From a virus, in IMG/VR virus record IMGVR_UViG_3300042924_004277, positions 1-22,385 of that record: a stretch of 22,385 nucleotides of DNA; one strand, given 5' to 3'. The translations under genes were made by a program, and so were the position numbers. The notes under the pieces were generated by a model, which saw nothing but the letters and a program-made list of their open reading frames with translations, was not told the origin of the DNA and made no database searches. This document shows, piece by piece, positions 1 through 7,764 of this stretch (position 1 is its first letter; each line of letters begins with the position of its first letter).

Positions 1-7
1 CTTCACG

Positions 8-1027
8 TCAATAGTCCCAGCGCACGCGAGGTTTTCCTGGTCGGATGCCAAGGTGTATGAATCCTTTTGGTGCTCCATAGCCTACTGAGTACGGCCAATT
101 TCTATCGCACCATTCTTGCACAGCATAAATCCCATCTCCTTCAACATAAAAATCAATAGCGCCCTTGGACGGTGCGTCGTAAGTATGCTCACTGTTCTTG
201 GCGCCACCTACTTGTGTATTGATGGGCTCTGGACGAGAAGCACTGGTAATGATGAGTGGCTTGTTACCAAATTGTTTACGGACTTTCTCCAGGAATAAAC
301 AAAGTTCTTTTGCTGTGTCACATTGATACTGCTTGGTAAAGCGGCGCTTTTCCTGGTTAAGAGTCAGTTCACCGTATGTGATATTAGGTGTAATCTTGTA
401 GTTGAAAGGGCTCCAAGGATTGAAGTTATTGCTGTGTGGATCAGCAGGATCTTGTTCAGTACCGCTGTTTTGCAGTTGGCGGTCCATGATTTGAATCAAT
501 TTGGTCGCATAGTCAGGATCAGTTGCGTACCCTTCCTTAACTAAAAGCTGTGCACATTCATTCCGTGATTGAGCACGGTTAACACCTTTAAAACGGCCAA
601 AGTCTTTGTACCAGCGATCTACAAGGTATGTGACACAGGTTGCAAGATCAGGAAAATCAAGGAACCCTGCTTTAATCGTGATCCACTTTCCGTTGATAAA
701 TTCCTGTGTGTTGACGCTGGTACCAGATCCTTTTAAACCAAAGTAATTGTTTTGGCCTGATGTGTGTTTACCCCAACCAGATTCAAGTGCCCATTGCGCA
801 CTAACGCATTCCGGAAATTTGGCGCCAGCTTGTTTTGCCGCTGCATAAACACCGTCCCAAGTGTTATCTGTTTCTAGGGAAGGTTTAAGTACAGGCTTGG
901 TTCTATATTTAGACGCAAAAATATCCAGAGTCTCTGGAGTAAGAGCCCCCTGGAGCCAATTCCATGCTTCAATTTGATGCAGCTCTTCATTAAAAAACTT
1001 AGCTGCATCCGTGAGTTTAATAGACAT
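8..1027 (-). CDS. Two-domain endolysin: GH73 glucosaminidase + M15 peptidase
   Basis: This 339-aa protein probably degrades host peptidoglycan for lysis or entry. Residues about 55-185 look like a flagellar-type (FlgJ/GH73) glucosaminidase: ALESGWGKH contains the likely catalytic Glu82 and is followed by NNYFGLKG and a late Y-A-T-D-P-x-Y motif. Residues about 225-339 look like an M15 D,D/L,D-carboxypeptidase: SASR, then VGGAKNSEH (His281), GAIDF (Asp292) and GFIHLG (His325), the usual Zn ligands. About 40 polar residues link the domains. No signal peptide is visible, so export would need a holin or virion delivery. The ATG at 1027 has a weak AGGT upstream. It is the last gene of the leftward tail-fibre region, and a stem-loop lies just before the start. 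Domain calls are from motifs only; lysis versus virion-associated role cannot be decided here. Confidence 0.85.
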   Translation of the reverse strand: MSIKLTDAAKFFNEELHQIEAWNWLQGALTPETLDIFASKYRTKPVLKPSLETDNTWDGVYAAAKQAGAKFPECVSAQWALESGWGKHTSGQNNYFGLKGSGTSVNTQEFINGKWITIKAGFLDFPDLATCVTYLVDRWYKDFGRFKGVNRAQSRNECAQLLVKEGYATDPDYATKLIQIMDRQLQNSGTEQDPADPHSNNFNPWSPFNYKITPNITYGELTLNQEKRRFTKQYQCDTAKELCLFLEKVRKQFGNKPLIITSASRPEPINTQVGGAKNSEHTYDAPSKGAIDFYVEGDGIYAVQEWCDRNWPYSVGYGAPKGFIHLGIRPGKPRVRWDY

Positions 1028-1064
1028 ATCGACCTAGAGCGTTAGTACAACTCTAGATCAGGTC
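1028..1064 (-). promoter_or_regulatory. Stem-loop and -10-like hexamer before the endolysin
   Basis: CTAGAG and CTCTAG (1051-1056 and 1034-1039) form a perfect 6-bp stem with an 11-nt loop. GAC/GTC (1062-1064 and 1031-1033) can extend it across a bulge. The hexamer TAGAGT (1050-1055) lies 22 nt before the ATG and overlaps the upstream arm. This is a weaker version of the arrangement before the lysozyme and HhH genes. A role in translation control is inferred; the promoter match is only 4 of 6. Confidence 0.35.
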
Positions 1065-1070
1065 TATTTT

Positions 1071-1244
1071 TCACTCAGCAATTTCTTCTGTTGGTTCTTC
1101 TGTTTTTTCAGGAGCAAACTCAAGGGTTTCGATTAATTTACCAATGAGATTGCCAGCAAACGCAACAAGGTTGCCATCACCAGTAGCACGTGCAGCGCCA
1201 AAAGAATTGATAGCAGAAATCAACTCAGCTTTAGTGCAAGCCAT
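1071..1244 (-). CDS. Small hypothetical protein, 57 aa
   Basis: A short gene between the endolysin and a 107-aa gene, with ATG at 1244 and TGA at 1071. The protein begins MACTKAELISAINSFGAAR, contains a Gly/Ala-rich middle (GDGNLVAFAGNLIGKLIETL) that could form an amphipathic helix, and ends in an acidic Glu/Thr/Pro tail. The family was not recognised. Support for its being real comes from the in-frame length filling an otherwise empty gap, protein-like composition, and a TATACT hexamer 21 nt upstream of the start, as seen at several other genes here. There is no Shine-Dalgarno. Its place next to tail-fibre genes suggests a minor virion or tail-assembly role, which is only a guess. Confidence 0.6.
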   Translation of the reverse strand: MACTKAELISAINSFGAARATGDGNLVAFAGNLIGKLIETLEFAPEKTEEPTEEIAE

Positions 1245-1265
1245 AACGAAGCAATAACTTCAAAC

Positions 1266-1271
1266 AGTATA
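1266..1271 (-). promoter_or_regulatory. -10-like TATACT before the 57-aa gene
   Basis: TATACT matches the bacterial -10 consensus at 5 of 6 positions and sits 21 nt before the ATG at 1244. No -35 box is seen at the usual distance. It belongs to a set of similar hexamers at a near-constant distance from start codons in this window. Confidence 0.45.
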
Positions 1272-1278
1272 ACAAAAA

Positions 1279-1602
1279 TCACCAAGGGACACCGGTTTTA
1301 GAAGTTGGATGCAAAGTAGCTTGGATTTGATTGTAAAGTGCTTCTTCAATCGAAACAACTCGATCAACACCAAGTGCTGCTAGAGTCCAGTTTACTACTT
1401 CTTCCTTGGTAAGTTCACCAAAAGGAGTGAAGTTATCGGGATCGGGCGCACCAAGTCCGATGCTGCCATAGCCACTAGCAATTTCACCATCTTCCTCTAA
1501 AGATGCAGTCCAATAAACAGTGTATACTGCGCCATTGGGACAGGTGTCCCCATCAGGAAGATGACGTTCAAGATTAGAAATATCCCAAATAACATTAGCC
1601 AT
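1279..1602 (-). CDS. Conserved-looking cyanophage protein, 107 aa
   Basis: The protein starts MANVIWDISNLER, continues with VYTVYWTASLEEDG and a Gly-rich YGSIGLG stretch, then a helix-rich half (LTKEEVVNWTLAALG, VEEAL-type pattern), ending TGVPW. This layout resembles a small protein commonly found beside tail fibres in cyanophages and related marine phages; the match is from memory and not tested. It directly follows the tail-fibre gene, so a tail or fibre-assembly role is inferred. The ATG at 1602 has no Shine-Dalgarno; it is preceded by an A-rich tract (poly-A at 1611-1620) and a TAAAAT hexamer 18 nt upstream (1621-1626). No signal peptide or membrane segment is visible. Confidence 0.7.
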   Translation of the reverse strand: MANVIWDISNLERHLPDGDTCPNGAVYTVYWTASLEEDGEIASGYGSIGLGAPDPDNFTPFGELTKEEVVNWTLAALGVDRVVSIEEALYNQIQATLHPTSKTGVPW

Positions 1603-1653
1603 AATTAATCATTTTTTTTTATTTTAACAGTGGGAAGTTACCGGGCAAAATTA

Positions 1654-4600
1654 CTAACTCAGGCGATAGGTCACGAACGTATTTGCAGCCGTGCGTCGTG
1701 AAGCAAAGCGACCAGAGGTGCCCGTAGCAACTGAACCAGAACCCACGATGGTGTGAGCTGTACCAGCTAGTACACGCACCAAGCTTGGACCTGTGTTGAT
1801 GACGCTCCACTCAAAGGTGAAGTTGTCATAGGTGCCACTAAATCCGGCTTGAGTGTTGGTGCCAGTGGGCAGCGTCATGTCGGTTGCTGCTGCTGACGTA
1901 CTGGTGATGATGCCGGTTTTGAGGTTGGCAATAGTCAGCGTTGCAGTAGCGTTGACGGCAGCAGGAGCTGGTTGGTTGTAAGCATGAACACCGTCGTTGG
2001 TAATACGGAAACGCTCTACAGGAGTGGCAGTACCATCTGGTGTGGTGCTAAGAACGATCCGGCCCGGCATGTCGTTGGTGCCAGGGGTGCCGTCTACTTT
2101 GGCAAGGATTTCTGCCGCTGTAATAAAGTTTGTTCCATCATCGCCAGTGAAACGAATGTTGCCTAAATCGTCGTTATCTAAGACAACACCACCGGTAGCA
2201 TTATTAACGGCACTGCGCGATCTAGCAAAAAAGAAACGCGGCGCAACAGTTTGTCTTCCTGATCCGCCTGCATTTCTATAGCAGTACAGACCTGCCGAAT
2301 ACTCATCCAATGTGGAACCAGCACCCGAACGAACTAAACCGGGAGTAAGTGTTTCGATTGCAGGAGGCGTAGTAGTCGTGCCAACTAACAACCTGCCGGA
2401 GCCGTCGATGCGGGCTGCTTCGAGGGCGCCAATGTTGGCAACAAAAGGTGCGGTAGACGCGTCAGACGTTAGCGTTGTTGTACCAGTGGCGCCAATAACA
2501 ATCCTTTCAAGGGCGTTTGTCCTTAAAACAAATGGATGATTTGTAGTAGTACCAAATGAAATGCCGTTGCCAGAAACTACACCTTTATTGATTGACGCAC
2601 GAACTAATGCATCTGGCCGCGCAAATGCGGCAATTTCTTCGACGGCTGTGCTGTTAGAACCAGAACGCACATCAAGAGTGGCGCCAGGTGTCCAAGTGCC
2701 AATACTTGTACCAATGCCAACGTTGCCTGCCGATGTAATCCTCATCCGCTCCGTTGGGCTACTCGCTCCATCTGCGGTTGTGCTCAGGACGATCCTGCCC
2801 GGCATGTCATTAAGGCCAGGAGTGCCATCTACTTCGGCGCGAATAAAAGCGGCGCGAATATAATTTGCTCCATCAGAGCCCGCCCATTGCAAGGTTCCCA
2901 GTACATTGCCAGAGCTGACAACTGTGTGTGAACCTACAGTTGTACTATTTGACCTAGTAAAAACATATGCGCCAGCGCCTCCAGAGGTTGTATTAAAGAA
3001 TGAGTTAGATTGTATAGTTTCCGCAAAACTATTACCAGCCAAAGTTAGTTGTGCACTGCGTTGAGTGCCGGCTTCGCCATCAGGCACCGTAAGCGCACTG
3101 GTTGTCCCCACCAACAACCTGCCGGAGCTATCAATGCGGGCAAACTCACTCGACGGACCTTGAACAATTAAAGGGTGAATTGTTGCAGCAGCTTGAATTT
3201 CAAGGGCTCCGCCAGGGCTTGTCGTTCCAATGCCTACCCTTGCCCCTGCAGCACTTGAGTCGCCCTTGATAACCATTCGAGCGTCTAATGTATTGCTCGT
3301 ATTGTTGTTTGTTCTAAATACAATATCCGACGTTCCACCTGCCGTTGTTAGTGCCGTCGCATCAATAGATGCATGAATTTTGGGACCGAAAGCTGAACCA
3401 TCTTCGCTATAAAAACTAATTCTGCCCCATGGATTGGTTACAGACCAATCAGATGCAGCAGTCGTAGTTGCAATCCTTAGCTCAGTGGGAGTGGGTGTTG
3501 CACTGCCAGTGGACGAGGATAAATGCAATAAGGTGGCAGGACTTACGGTGCCAATGCCGATACGATCAGTCGAAGCGTCGACGAAGAACAAATTAGCGTT
3601 GGTGTCCCCTCCAACACGAAAATCGTAGTCCAGAGTATTACCGTTAATGACCAGTTCAGTTGCGTTAGCAATTACCCTTGGAGTACCGCCTACACCCGTT
3701 TGAATTTCTACAGAAGTAGGGCCTCTTAAAACCGTGCGGGCAGCGGCATCTATAAAAATGTCGTCACATCCAGAAAAAGTAAGGTTGTCACCAAATCCCG
3801 ATGTACCGTGCGTAATAGAAGCATAGCTATTCCATCCAACCGAATAAAAATGTAAAGCTTCTGCCGCTGCTCCACCAAATACATCTCCGCCTCTACTAAC
3901 AATAGCTACGCCGTGGTAAGTACTGGCATTTGGCGTAGGCGCTATACCGTCAAAATGGACATCGGCACCAACTGGAACAGTAGCAAGGGACTGAGTGCTT
4001 CCCGGTCCTATCCTTACAATGCCACTGTCTGTAATCGTAAACCTTGTAACGCCACTATTTGTGATAGCAATACTATTGGCCCCTGGAGAATAGACTCCAG
4101 TGTCGGAATCCCCGCTAAAACTAATTGATGGATTTGTAGTATTTCCAGTAGCATATATACCTGATGTAATTGTGGCAATACCACCTGTAATACTGCTAAA
4201 AGTACCAGTCGTAAAGTTCGCAGTTGTACCGGTTGTTGTTGTTCCGGTTAACGAAGTAAAATTACCATTCGTAAAGATTGCAGTTGTACCGCGCGACGTA
4301 GTGCCTGTTAATGACGTGAAAGTGCCTGTTGTAAAGATTGCAGTTGTACCGCGCGACGTAGTGCCTGTTAATGACGTGAAAGTGCCTGTTGTAAAGTTTG
4401 CAGTTGTGCCACGAGATGTTGTACCGGTTAATGACGTGAAAGTGCCTGTTGTAAAAATTGCCGTTGTACCGTTTGTTGTTGTTCCGGTTAACGAAGTAAA
4501 ATTACCAGTCGTAAAGATTGCAGTTACGCCTGAAACTTCAGTTGTAAAGACGCCTGTTATTGCATTAATAGTTGTGCCACTGAGTGTTCCCGTGATTTGT

Positions 4601-6087
4601 ACACCAGAGGCAAAGAAACCAGAACCAAGAACGTTTAAATCGCCGGATACAGTTGTATTTGTAAAAGATAAGTTAGTCGCTTGAAGGGTGTTAAAAACAC
4701 CCGTCGTGGCATTGACCGTTGTTCCCGTAATGGTTGTACCACTAAGATTTGAAAAAACTCCAGACGTCCCCTGGACAGTATTACCTGTAACTGTGGCACC
4801 AGAAATACTTGTGGTAAAAACACCCGCAATGCCAGTAAGGTTTGTAAAAGAACCTGTATTACCAGTGACGGTTAAACCAGAAACAATTGTTGTAAAGGTA
4901 CCAGTAATGCCAGTAACTGTTGTAAAGTTTGCGTTGTTTCCTGTAACTGTATTCCCGCTGAGAGAACTACTAAAAATACCAGAACCACCATTGATAATGG
5001 TAAATAAACCCGAAGTACCCGTAACAGTCAGGCCAGATATATTGCTGGTAAAAACACCAGATGCGCCAGTAACAAATGTTGCGTTGACATTGTCTCCGGT
5101 AATAGTTGCACCTGAAAGCTGCGTTGTGTAAACTCCAGAGACGCCTGAAATTGTTCCGTACTTTCCAGTGTTTCCGGTAATAGTTAATCCCGACAGGATT
5201 TCAGTAAAAACCCCTGAGATACCGGTAACGTTTCCAAAAGAACCTGTATTGCCGGTAACGGTTGCACCAGAAACTCTGGTTGTGAATACGCCTGATACGC
5301 CAGTGATGTTTGAAAAACGTCCTGTATTACCAGTGATAGTTGCACCTGAAAGCTGCGTTGTATAAACCCCGGAAACACCTGTATAAGTTGTAAAGCGAGC
5401 TGTTGTTCCTGTAACAGTTCCGCCTGAAAGTGTTCCAGTAATTTGCACACCGGATGCAAATTGTGCTATACCCGTAACGGTCAATCCGCTTGCAACGGAA
5501 AGATTACCAGAAATATTAAGAACTGGGGTGGAAAGAGATTGAAATGTACCAGTTGTTGCGTTGACCGTCCCACCAGTAATTGTTGTGCCACTTAAAGAAG
5601 TAAAGACGCCACTGGTTGCAGATATAGTATTCCCCGTGATTGTTGCGCCAGACAGGGTTTGATACACACCACTGGTAAACAACCCTGATGTGCCTGTTAC
5701 AGTTGTTGCTGTTACGGTAACTGCGTTAAGAGTTGTGCCCTGAAGCGCATTGCCAGTAATCGTAGCTCCGCTGATAGTACCACTAACTGTTGCATTGTTT
5801 TGTACAACAATGCCACTGAAGGTACTAGCACCAGTTGTTGTTAAGGTATTGAATGCACTGGCGCCAGAAACGGACAAATTGCCAGTGATGACAAAATTTC
5901 CGCTGATAGTCGCTCCACTGATATTTGCGTAGTATTGATTTAAGTAAGAGCGAAATTCTGTGAACGTAAGCTTTTTGTTGCGCAGTGTTGGGTCGACCTC
6001 AAAAACGTGAACCAGACTAAGAAGGTCCTGGTCAACGATATCAATTCCGCTGATAGCAGGAAATTCTGAAATCTTACGGTTTGCCAC
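1654..6087 (-). CDS. Long repetitive tail fibre / receptor-binding protein
   Basis: A 1477-aa protein, very likely a trimeric tail fibre or adhesin. The first ~55 residues (MANRKISEFPAISG..., ...KLTFTEFRSYLNQYY) resemble the virion-attachment N-terminus of cyanophage fibres. Residues about 55-660 are made of Ser/Thr/Gly-rich beta-type repeats (SGATITGNT, TSLTGTT), with a 26-aa unit at about 237-444 and a 20-aa unit at about 524-630. Residues after about 840 carry fibre-type motifs GIGTxSP and SGRLLVGTT, and a duplicated module DGTPGxNDMPGRIVLSTT. The C-terminus (about 1380-1477) looks like a compact beta domain and probably contacts the host. No S74-type chaperone motif was recognised. The start is GTG at 6087, because an in-frame TAG immediately precedes it. 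The receptor cannot be deduced. Confidence 0.9.
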   Translation of the reverse strand: MANRKISEFPAISGIDIVDQDLLSLVHVFEVDPTLRNKKLTFTEFRSYLNQYYANISGATISGNFVITGNLSVSGASAFNTLTTTGASTFSGIVVQNNATVSGTISGATITGNALQGTTLNAVTVTATTVTGTSGLFTSGVYQTLSGATITGNTISATSGVFTSLSGTTITGGTVNATTGTFQSLSTPVLNISGNLSVASGLTVTGIAQFASGVQITGTLSGGTVTGTTARFTTYTGVSGVYTTQLSGATITGNTGRFSNITGVSGVFTTRVSGATVTGNTGSFGNVTGISGVFTEILSGLTITGNTGKYGTISGVSGVYTTQLSGATITGDNVNATFVTGASGVFTSNISGLTVTGTSGLFTIINGGSGIFSSSLSGNTVTGNNANFTTVTGITGTFTTIVSGLTVTGNTGSFTNLTGIAGVFTTSISGATVTGNTVQGTSGVFSNLSGTTITGTTVNATTGVFNTLQATNLSFTNTTVSGDLNVLGSGFFASGVQITGTLSGTTINAITGVFTTEVSGVTAIFTTGNFTSLTGTTTNGTTAIFTTGTFTSLTGTTSRGTTANFTTGTFTSLTGTTSRGTTAIFTTGTFTSLTGTTSRGTTAIFTNGNFTSLTGTTTTGTTANFTTGTFSSITGGIATITSGIYATGNTTNPSISFSGDSDTGVYSPGANSIAITNSGVTRFTITDSGIVRIGPGSTQSLATVPVGADVHFDGIAPTPNASTYHGVAIVSRGGDVFGGAAAEALHFYSVGWNSYASITHGTSGFGDNLTFSGCDDIFIDAAARTVLRGPTSVEIQTGVGGTPRVIANATELVINGNTLDYDFRVGGDTNANLFFVDASTDRIGIGTVSPATLLHLSSSTGSATPTPTELRIATTTAASDWSVTNPWGRISFYSEDGSAFGPKIHASIDATALTTAGGTSDIVFRTNNNTSNTLDARMVIKGDSSAAGARVGIGTTSPGGALEIQAAATIHPLIVQGPSSEFARIDSSGRLLVGTTSALTVPDGEAGTQRSAQLTLAGNSFAETIQSNSFFNTTSGGAGAYVFTRSNSTTVGSHTVVSSGNVLGTLQWAGSDGANYIRAAFIRAEVDGTPGLNDMPGRIVLSTTADGASSPTERMRITSAGNVGIGTSIGTWTPGATLDVRSGSNSTAVEEIAAFARPDALVRASINKGVVSGNGISFGTTTNHPFVLRTNALERIVIGATGTTTLTSDASTAPFVANIGALEAARIDGSGRLLVGTTTTPPAIETLTPGLVRSGAGSTLDEYSAGLYCYRNAGGSGRQTVAPRFFFARSRSAVNNATGGVVLDNDDLGNIRFTGDDGTNFITAAEILAKVDGTPGTNDMPGRIVLSTTPDGTATPVERFRITNDGVHAYNQPAPAAVNATATLTIANLKTGIITSTSAAATDMTLPTGTNTQAGFSGTYDNFTFEWSVINTGPSLVRVLAGTAHTIVGSGSVATGTSGRFASRRTAANTFVTYRLS
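1997..2907 (-). repeat. Duplicated fibre module (two copies)
   Basis: Two segments, about 1997-2180 and 2724-2907, encode the same ~60-aa module in the tail-fibre C-terminal half. Both have an LG-x-(I/L) start, an F/W-x-G-x-DG segment, then DGTPGxNDMPGRIVLSTT, and end in ER-(M/F)-RIT. Amino acids are conserved more than DNA, so this is an older duplication than the 60-bp repeats. Confidence 0.75.
4201..4519 (-). repeat. 60-bp tandem repeats in the tail fibre
   Basis: Five copies plus part of a sixth, exactly 60 bp each, in register at 4201, 4261, 4321, 4381, 4441 and 4501. Each unit encodes 20 residues of the pattern TAIFTTGTFTSLTGTTSRGT. Copies starting 4261 and 4321 are identical for about 50 bases after the first ten. 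The outermost copies (4201, 4441) share the alternative sequence giving TTTTGT/TTTNGT. The near identity implies recent expansion or gene conversion. Confidence 0.9.
4756..5379 (-). repeat. 78-bp (26-aa) degenerate repeats in the tail fibre
   Basis: About eight consecutive 26-residue units of the pattern GVSGVFTTxxSGxTITGNTGxFxxxT, at residues about 237-444. Positions G1, SG, SG and TG are nearly invariant while the rest drift, as expected for beta-strand repeats in a trimeric fibre shaft. DNA copies are clearly related but diverged, unlike the 60-bp array. Confidence 0.8.
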
Positions 6088-6114
6088 CTACTGTACTGCG
6101 CAATTCTTTCACTA

Positions 6115-6120
6115 ATTATA
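6115..6120 (-). promoter_or_regulatory. -10-like TATAAT before the tail fibre
   Basis: A perfect TATAAT in the 44-nt gap upstream of the GTG at 6087, 27 nt from it. No convincing -35 box is present at 16-18 nt. It is probably a late-type promoter of the fibre gene; this is inferred from its recurrence at other virion genes. Confidence 0.5.
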
Positions 6121-6131
6121 AGTCTTCCTGC

Positions 6132-6452
6132 TTAACGCATTTTAATTTCAACACGGGGCAAAATATTAGATAACCCATTCCAGGTCAATTGAATTCCTGT
6201 TACAATTCCGCAAGAAAGCAAAAGGACTAAAAGGACTTCTGCCACAGTCAGGTTACGACGTAAGTAAATAACTTGCGGCGGTTGAGGCGGTTGTTGTTGC
6301 TGTTGCAAAGCAGCCTGCTGAGCAATGGTTTGCTGAATGGCAAGTTCCCTGGCACGAGCCTTCAATTCAGTCAATTGTTCAGGCGTAATTTGACCTTCCA
6401 TTTTTGGAGGCATCGCCATTGGCGGTTGACTAGCAGGAATTTGTTCTTCCAT
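6132..6452 (-). CDS. Small membrane protein with Gln/Pro-rich linker
   Basis: A 106-aa protein if started at the ATG at 6452 (MEEQIPAS...); an in-frame GTG at 6473 would add seven residues. The order is a Pro/Met-rich N-terminus, a charged helix likely to be coiled coil (about 22-50: TPEQLTELKARARELAIQQ), a Gln/Pro run (about 50-60), a basic RR, a single hydrophobic segment (about 70-88, VAEVLLVLLLSCGIVTGI) and a short C-terminal tail ending in basic residues. The layout suggests an inner-membrane protein with a cytoplasmic N-terminal part. It could be a holin or spanin-like lysis protein, or a tail/membrane factor; none can be chosen from sequence. It is divergent from the plus-strand HTH gene and lies just upstream of the tail fibre. 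Confidence 0.65.
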   Translation of the reverse strand: MEEQIPASQPPMAMPPKMEGQITPEQLTELKARARELAIQQTIAQQAALQQQQQPPQPPQVIYLRRNLTVAEVLLVLLLSCGIVTGIQLTWNGLSNILPRVEIKMR

Positions 6453-6504
6453 GGTCACAAATTGTTTTCTCACAGATTAGCATCTAAACAAAGCGTGTGA
6501 AGGT

Positions 6505-6942
6505 ATGCAGTACGGACTTCGTAAAAGTTTGGAGGACATTGCGTGTGAACTAAAAGGAATCAAGAATATCCTTGGTTCCATGTGGCACTCCCGTTATTCC
6601 AACGGAGAAACTGACGTCTTAAGTCCCCAGGCTTTTGCTGATGAGTACATCTCGACAGAAGAATGCGGCAGACGCCTTGGCGTTTCGGATCAAACCATCC
6701 GTAACTGGATGTCCATTGGCAGGAAACAACCTGGAAAGGGCTGGGTAGAAGGCATCCATTATGTCAATGTTTCCCCTGATCCTAAAAAGAAGGCAGTCCT
6801 GCGGATCCCGTGGAATCAACTGATTCAATCCTTTTCTAAAAATCCAGAGGTTTTGACGGTTGATCTTAATCCTCAACGTCAAGATCGTAAACCAATGTAC
6901 CAAAAAGCGTGGGAGCCGACTGAGAATGGCGCACCGTTTTAG
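6505..6942 (+). CDS. HTH (excisionase/MerR-like) DNA-binding protein
   Basis: A 145-aa protein. The N-terminus (about 5-25, LRKSLEDIACELKGIKNIL) is an amphipathic helix that could mediate oligomerisation. Residues about 48-110 look like a winged HTH of the excisionase/MerR superfamily: ISTEECGRRLGVSDQTIRNWM is the helix-turn-helix, and GIHYVNV...LRIPWNQLIQSF gives the wing and following helix. The C-terminus is basic and polar. It is probably a transcription regulator or recombination accessory factor of the phage. It begins the rightward cluster, and the next gene overlaps its end. AAGG directly precedes the ATG but is too close to be a good Shine-Dalgarno. A related fold is encoded at 14171-14389. 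Confidence 0.75.
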   Translation: MQYGLRKSLEDIACELKGIKNILGSMWHSRYSNGETDVLSPQAFADEYISTEECGRRLGVSDQTIRNWMSIGRKQPGKGWVEGIHYVNVSPDPKKKAVLRIPWNQLIQSFSKNPEVLTVDLNPQRQDRKPMYQKAWEPTENGAPF

Positions 6943-7384
6943 TGGTATTGATCTCAATGCAGTGACCGTAGAGAATCACGGGGAACTGCTTCCTGAATCC
7001 TTGGTTAGGCAAGTGGAGATGTTCTTGCCGCCCAGTGGGTCTTTTGATGACGGGTGCTTACGCCGTTACTTGGAAAACTTAAAAAATTATGAAGAGGAAG
7101 ACGCTAATTCTGGTATGACCCTTGCCAACAGATTGCGCCTTGCCTTCTGTGATCTGCAAGCGGATACGATCTGCGGCAAATTCCCCCAGGCTGAATTGCC
7201 ACTCAAGAGAAGGCTCCGTTGTGTTGCCGAGTATTTGATCCGCTCTGGAGAATTTGATAAGGTAAGGGATGACCTTGGTAAACTCGTCAAGAAACGCGGT
7301 GTGCTTGGCAAGTTAGTTGTCATGTACCAACCAACGCCAAAGCTTTTAGAATCTTTAAACCGACAAGGATTGTTGCAGAAATGA
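6926..7384 (+). CDS. Hypothetical protein, 152 aa
   Basis: The ATG at 6926 (MAHRFSGIDLNAV...) was chosen because it overlaps the upstream gene by only 17 nt and has GGGAG about 10 nt before it; an in-frame ATG at 6860 would overlap by more than 80 nt. The protein is largely helical, with charged helices (LRRYLENLKNYEEED, LKRRLRCVAEYLIRSGEFDKV) and a basic C-terminal third. No domain was recognised and there is no membrane segment or signal peptide. Its stop overlaps the next start as ATGA, so it is translationally coupled to 7381-7764. The position in the HTH-to-dcd cluster suggests an early or middle accessory role. Confidence 0.65.
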   Translation: MAHRFSGIDLNAVTVENHGELLPESLVRQVEMFLPPSGSFDDGCLRRYLENLKNYEEEDANSGMTLANRLRLAFCDLQADTICGKFPQAELPLKRRLRCVAEYLIRSGEFDKVRDDLGKLVKKRGVLGKLVVMYQPTPKLLESLNRQGLLQK

Positions 7385-7764
7385 ACCGACGTGAAAAATT
7401 AATTGCTTCTGTGATTGGTCCAGAGATGGACGAAACAAAAGCCAGGATGCTCGACGCAACAGTCAAGTTAATGCTTGGTGATATGGGCGAGTACTACGTC
7501 AAGATGTGGGAAGCAGAAGGCCCTGGTGTGATGTGTTTTCAACCTACGGCTGAACGCACGATGTTCTTCTTGACACTCAAAGAACTACATGCGGCTCAAG
7601 AAGAGGAAGAACGCAACAACAATGGTGATCTTGCTGAAACTTTTAGGCGCATTTTATCTGCCGCTCAAAAGATTGACCCCCAGGAAAAAGCTGGGTATTT
7701 GATCAATGATGGCGCTGGTATTCGCTACTGCGAAGTGGACTATAACAAAGTGTCAGCGCAATGA
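7381..7764 (+). CDS. Hypothetical protein, 127 aa
   Basis: It begins with ATGA overlap with the preceding stop and ends with ATGA overlap with the following Dam-like gene, so it lies inside a coupled cluster. The protein (MNRREKLIASVIGPEMDE...) is mixed helical, with an acidic segment HAAQEEEERNNNGDL around residue 80 and a Cys near each half (MCFQPTAER, RYCEVDYNK). The family was not recognised and no catalytic motif is apparent. A small cytoplasmic protein made together with its neighbours is all that can be supported. Confidence 0.65.
   Translation: MNRREKLIASVIGPEMDETKARMLDATVKLMLGDMGEYYVKMWEAEGPGVMCFQPTAERTMFFLTLKELHAAQEEEERNNNGDLAETFRRILSAAQKIDPQEKAGYLINDGAGIRYCEVDYNKVSAQ

Noticed and set aside
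4100-5365. Plus-strand Val/Pro-rich repetitive frames
   Set aside because: They are mirror images of the Thr/Gly-rich tail-fibre repeats; periodicity comes from the real gene.
4201-5379. Repeat array considered as a CRISPR or regulatory repeat
   Set aside because: Units are contiguous without unique spacers, have lengths divisible by three and stay in the reading frame of the fibre gene.
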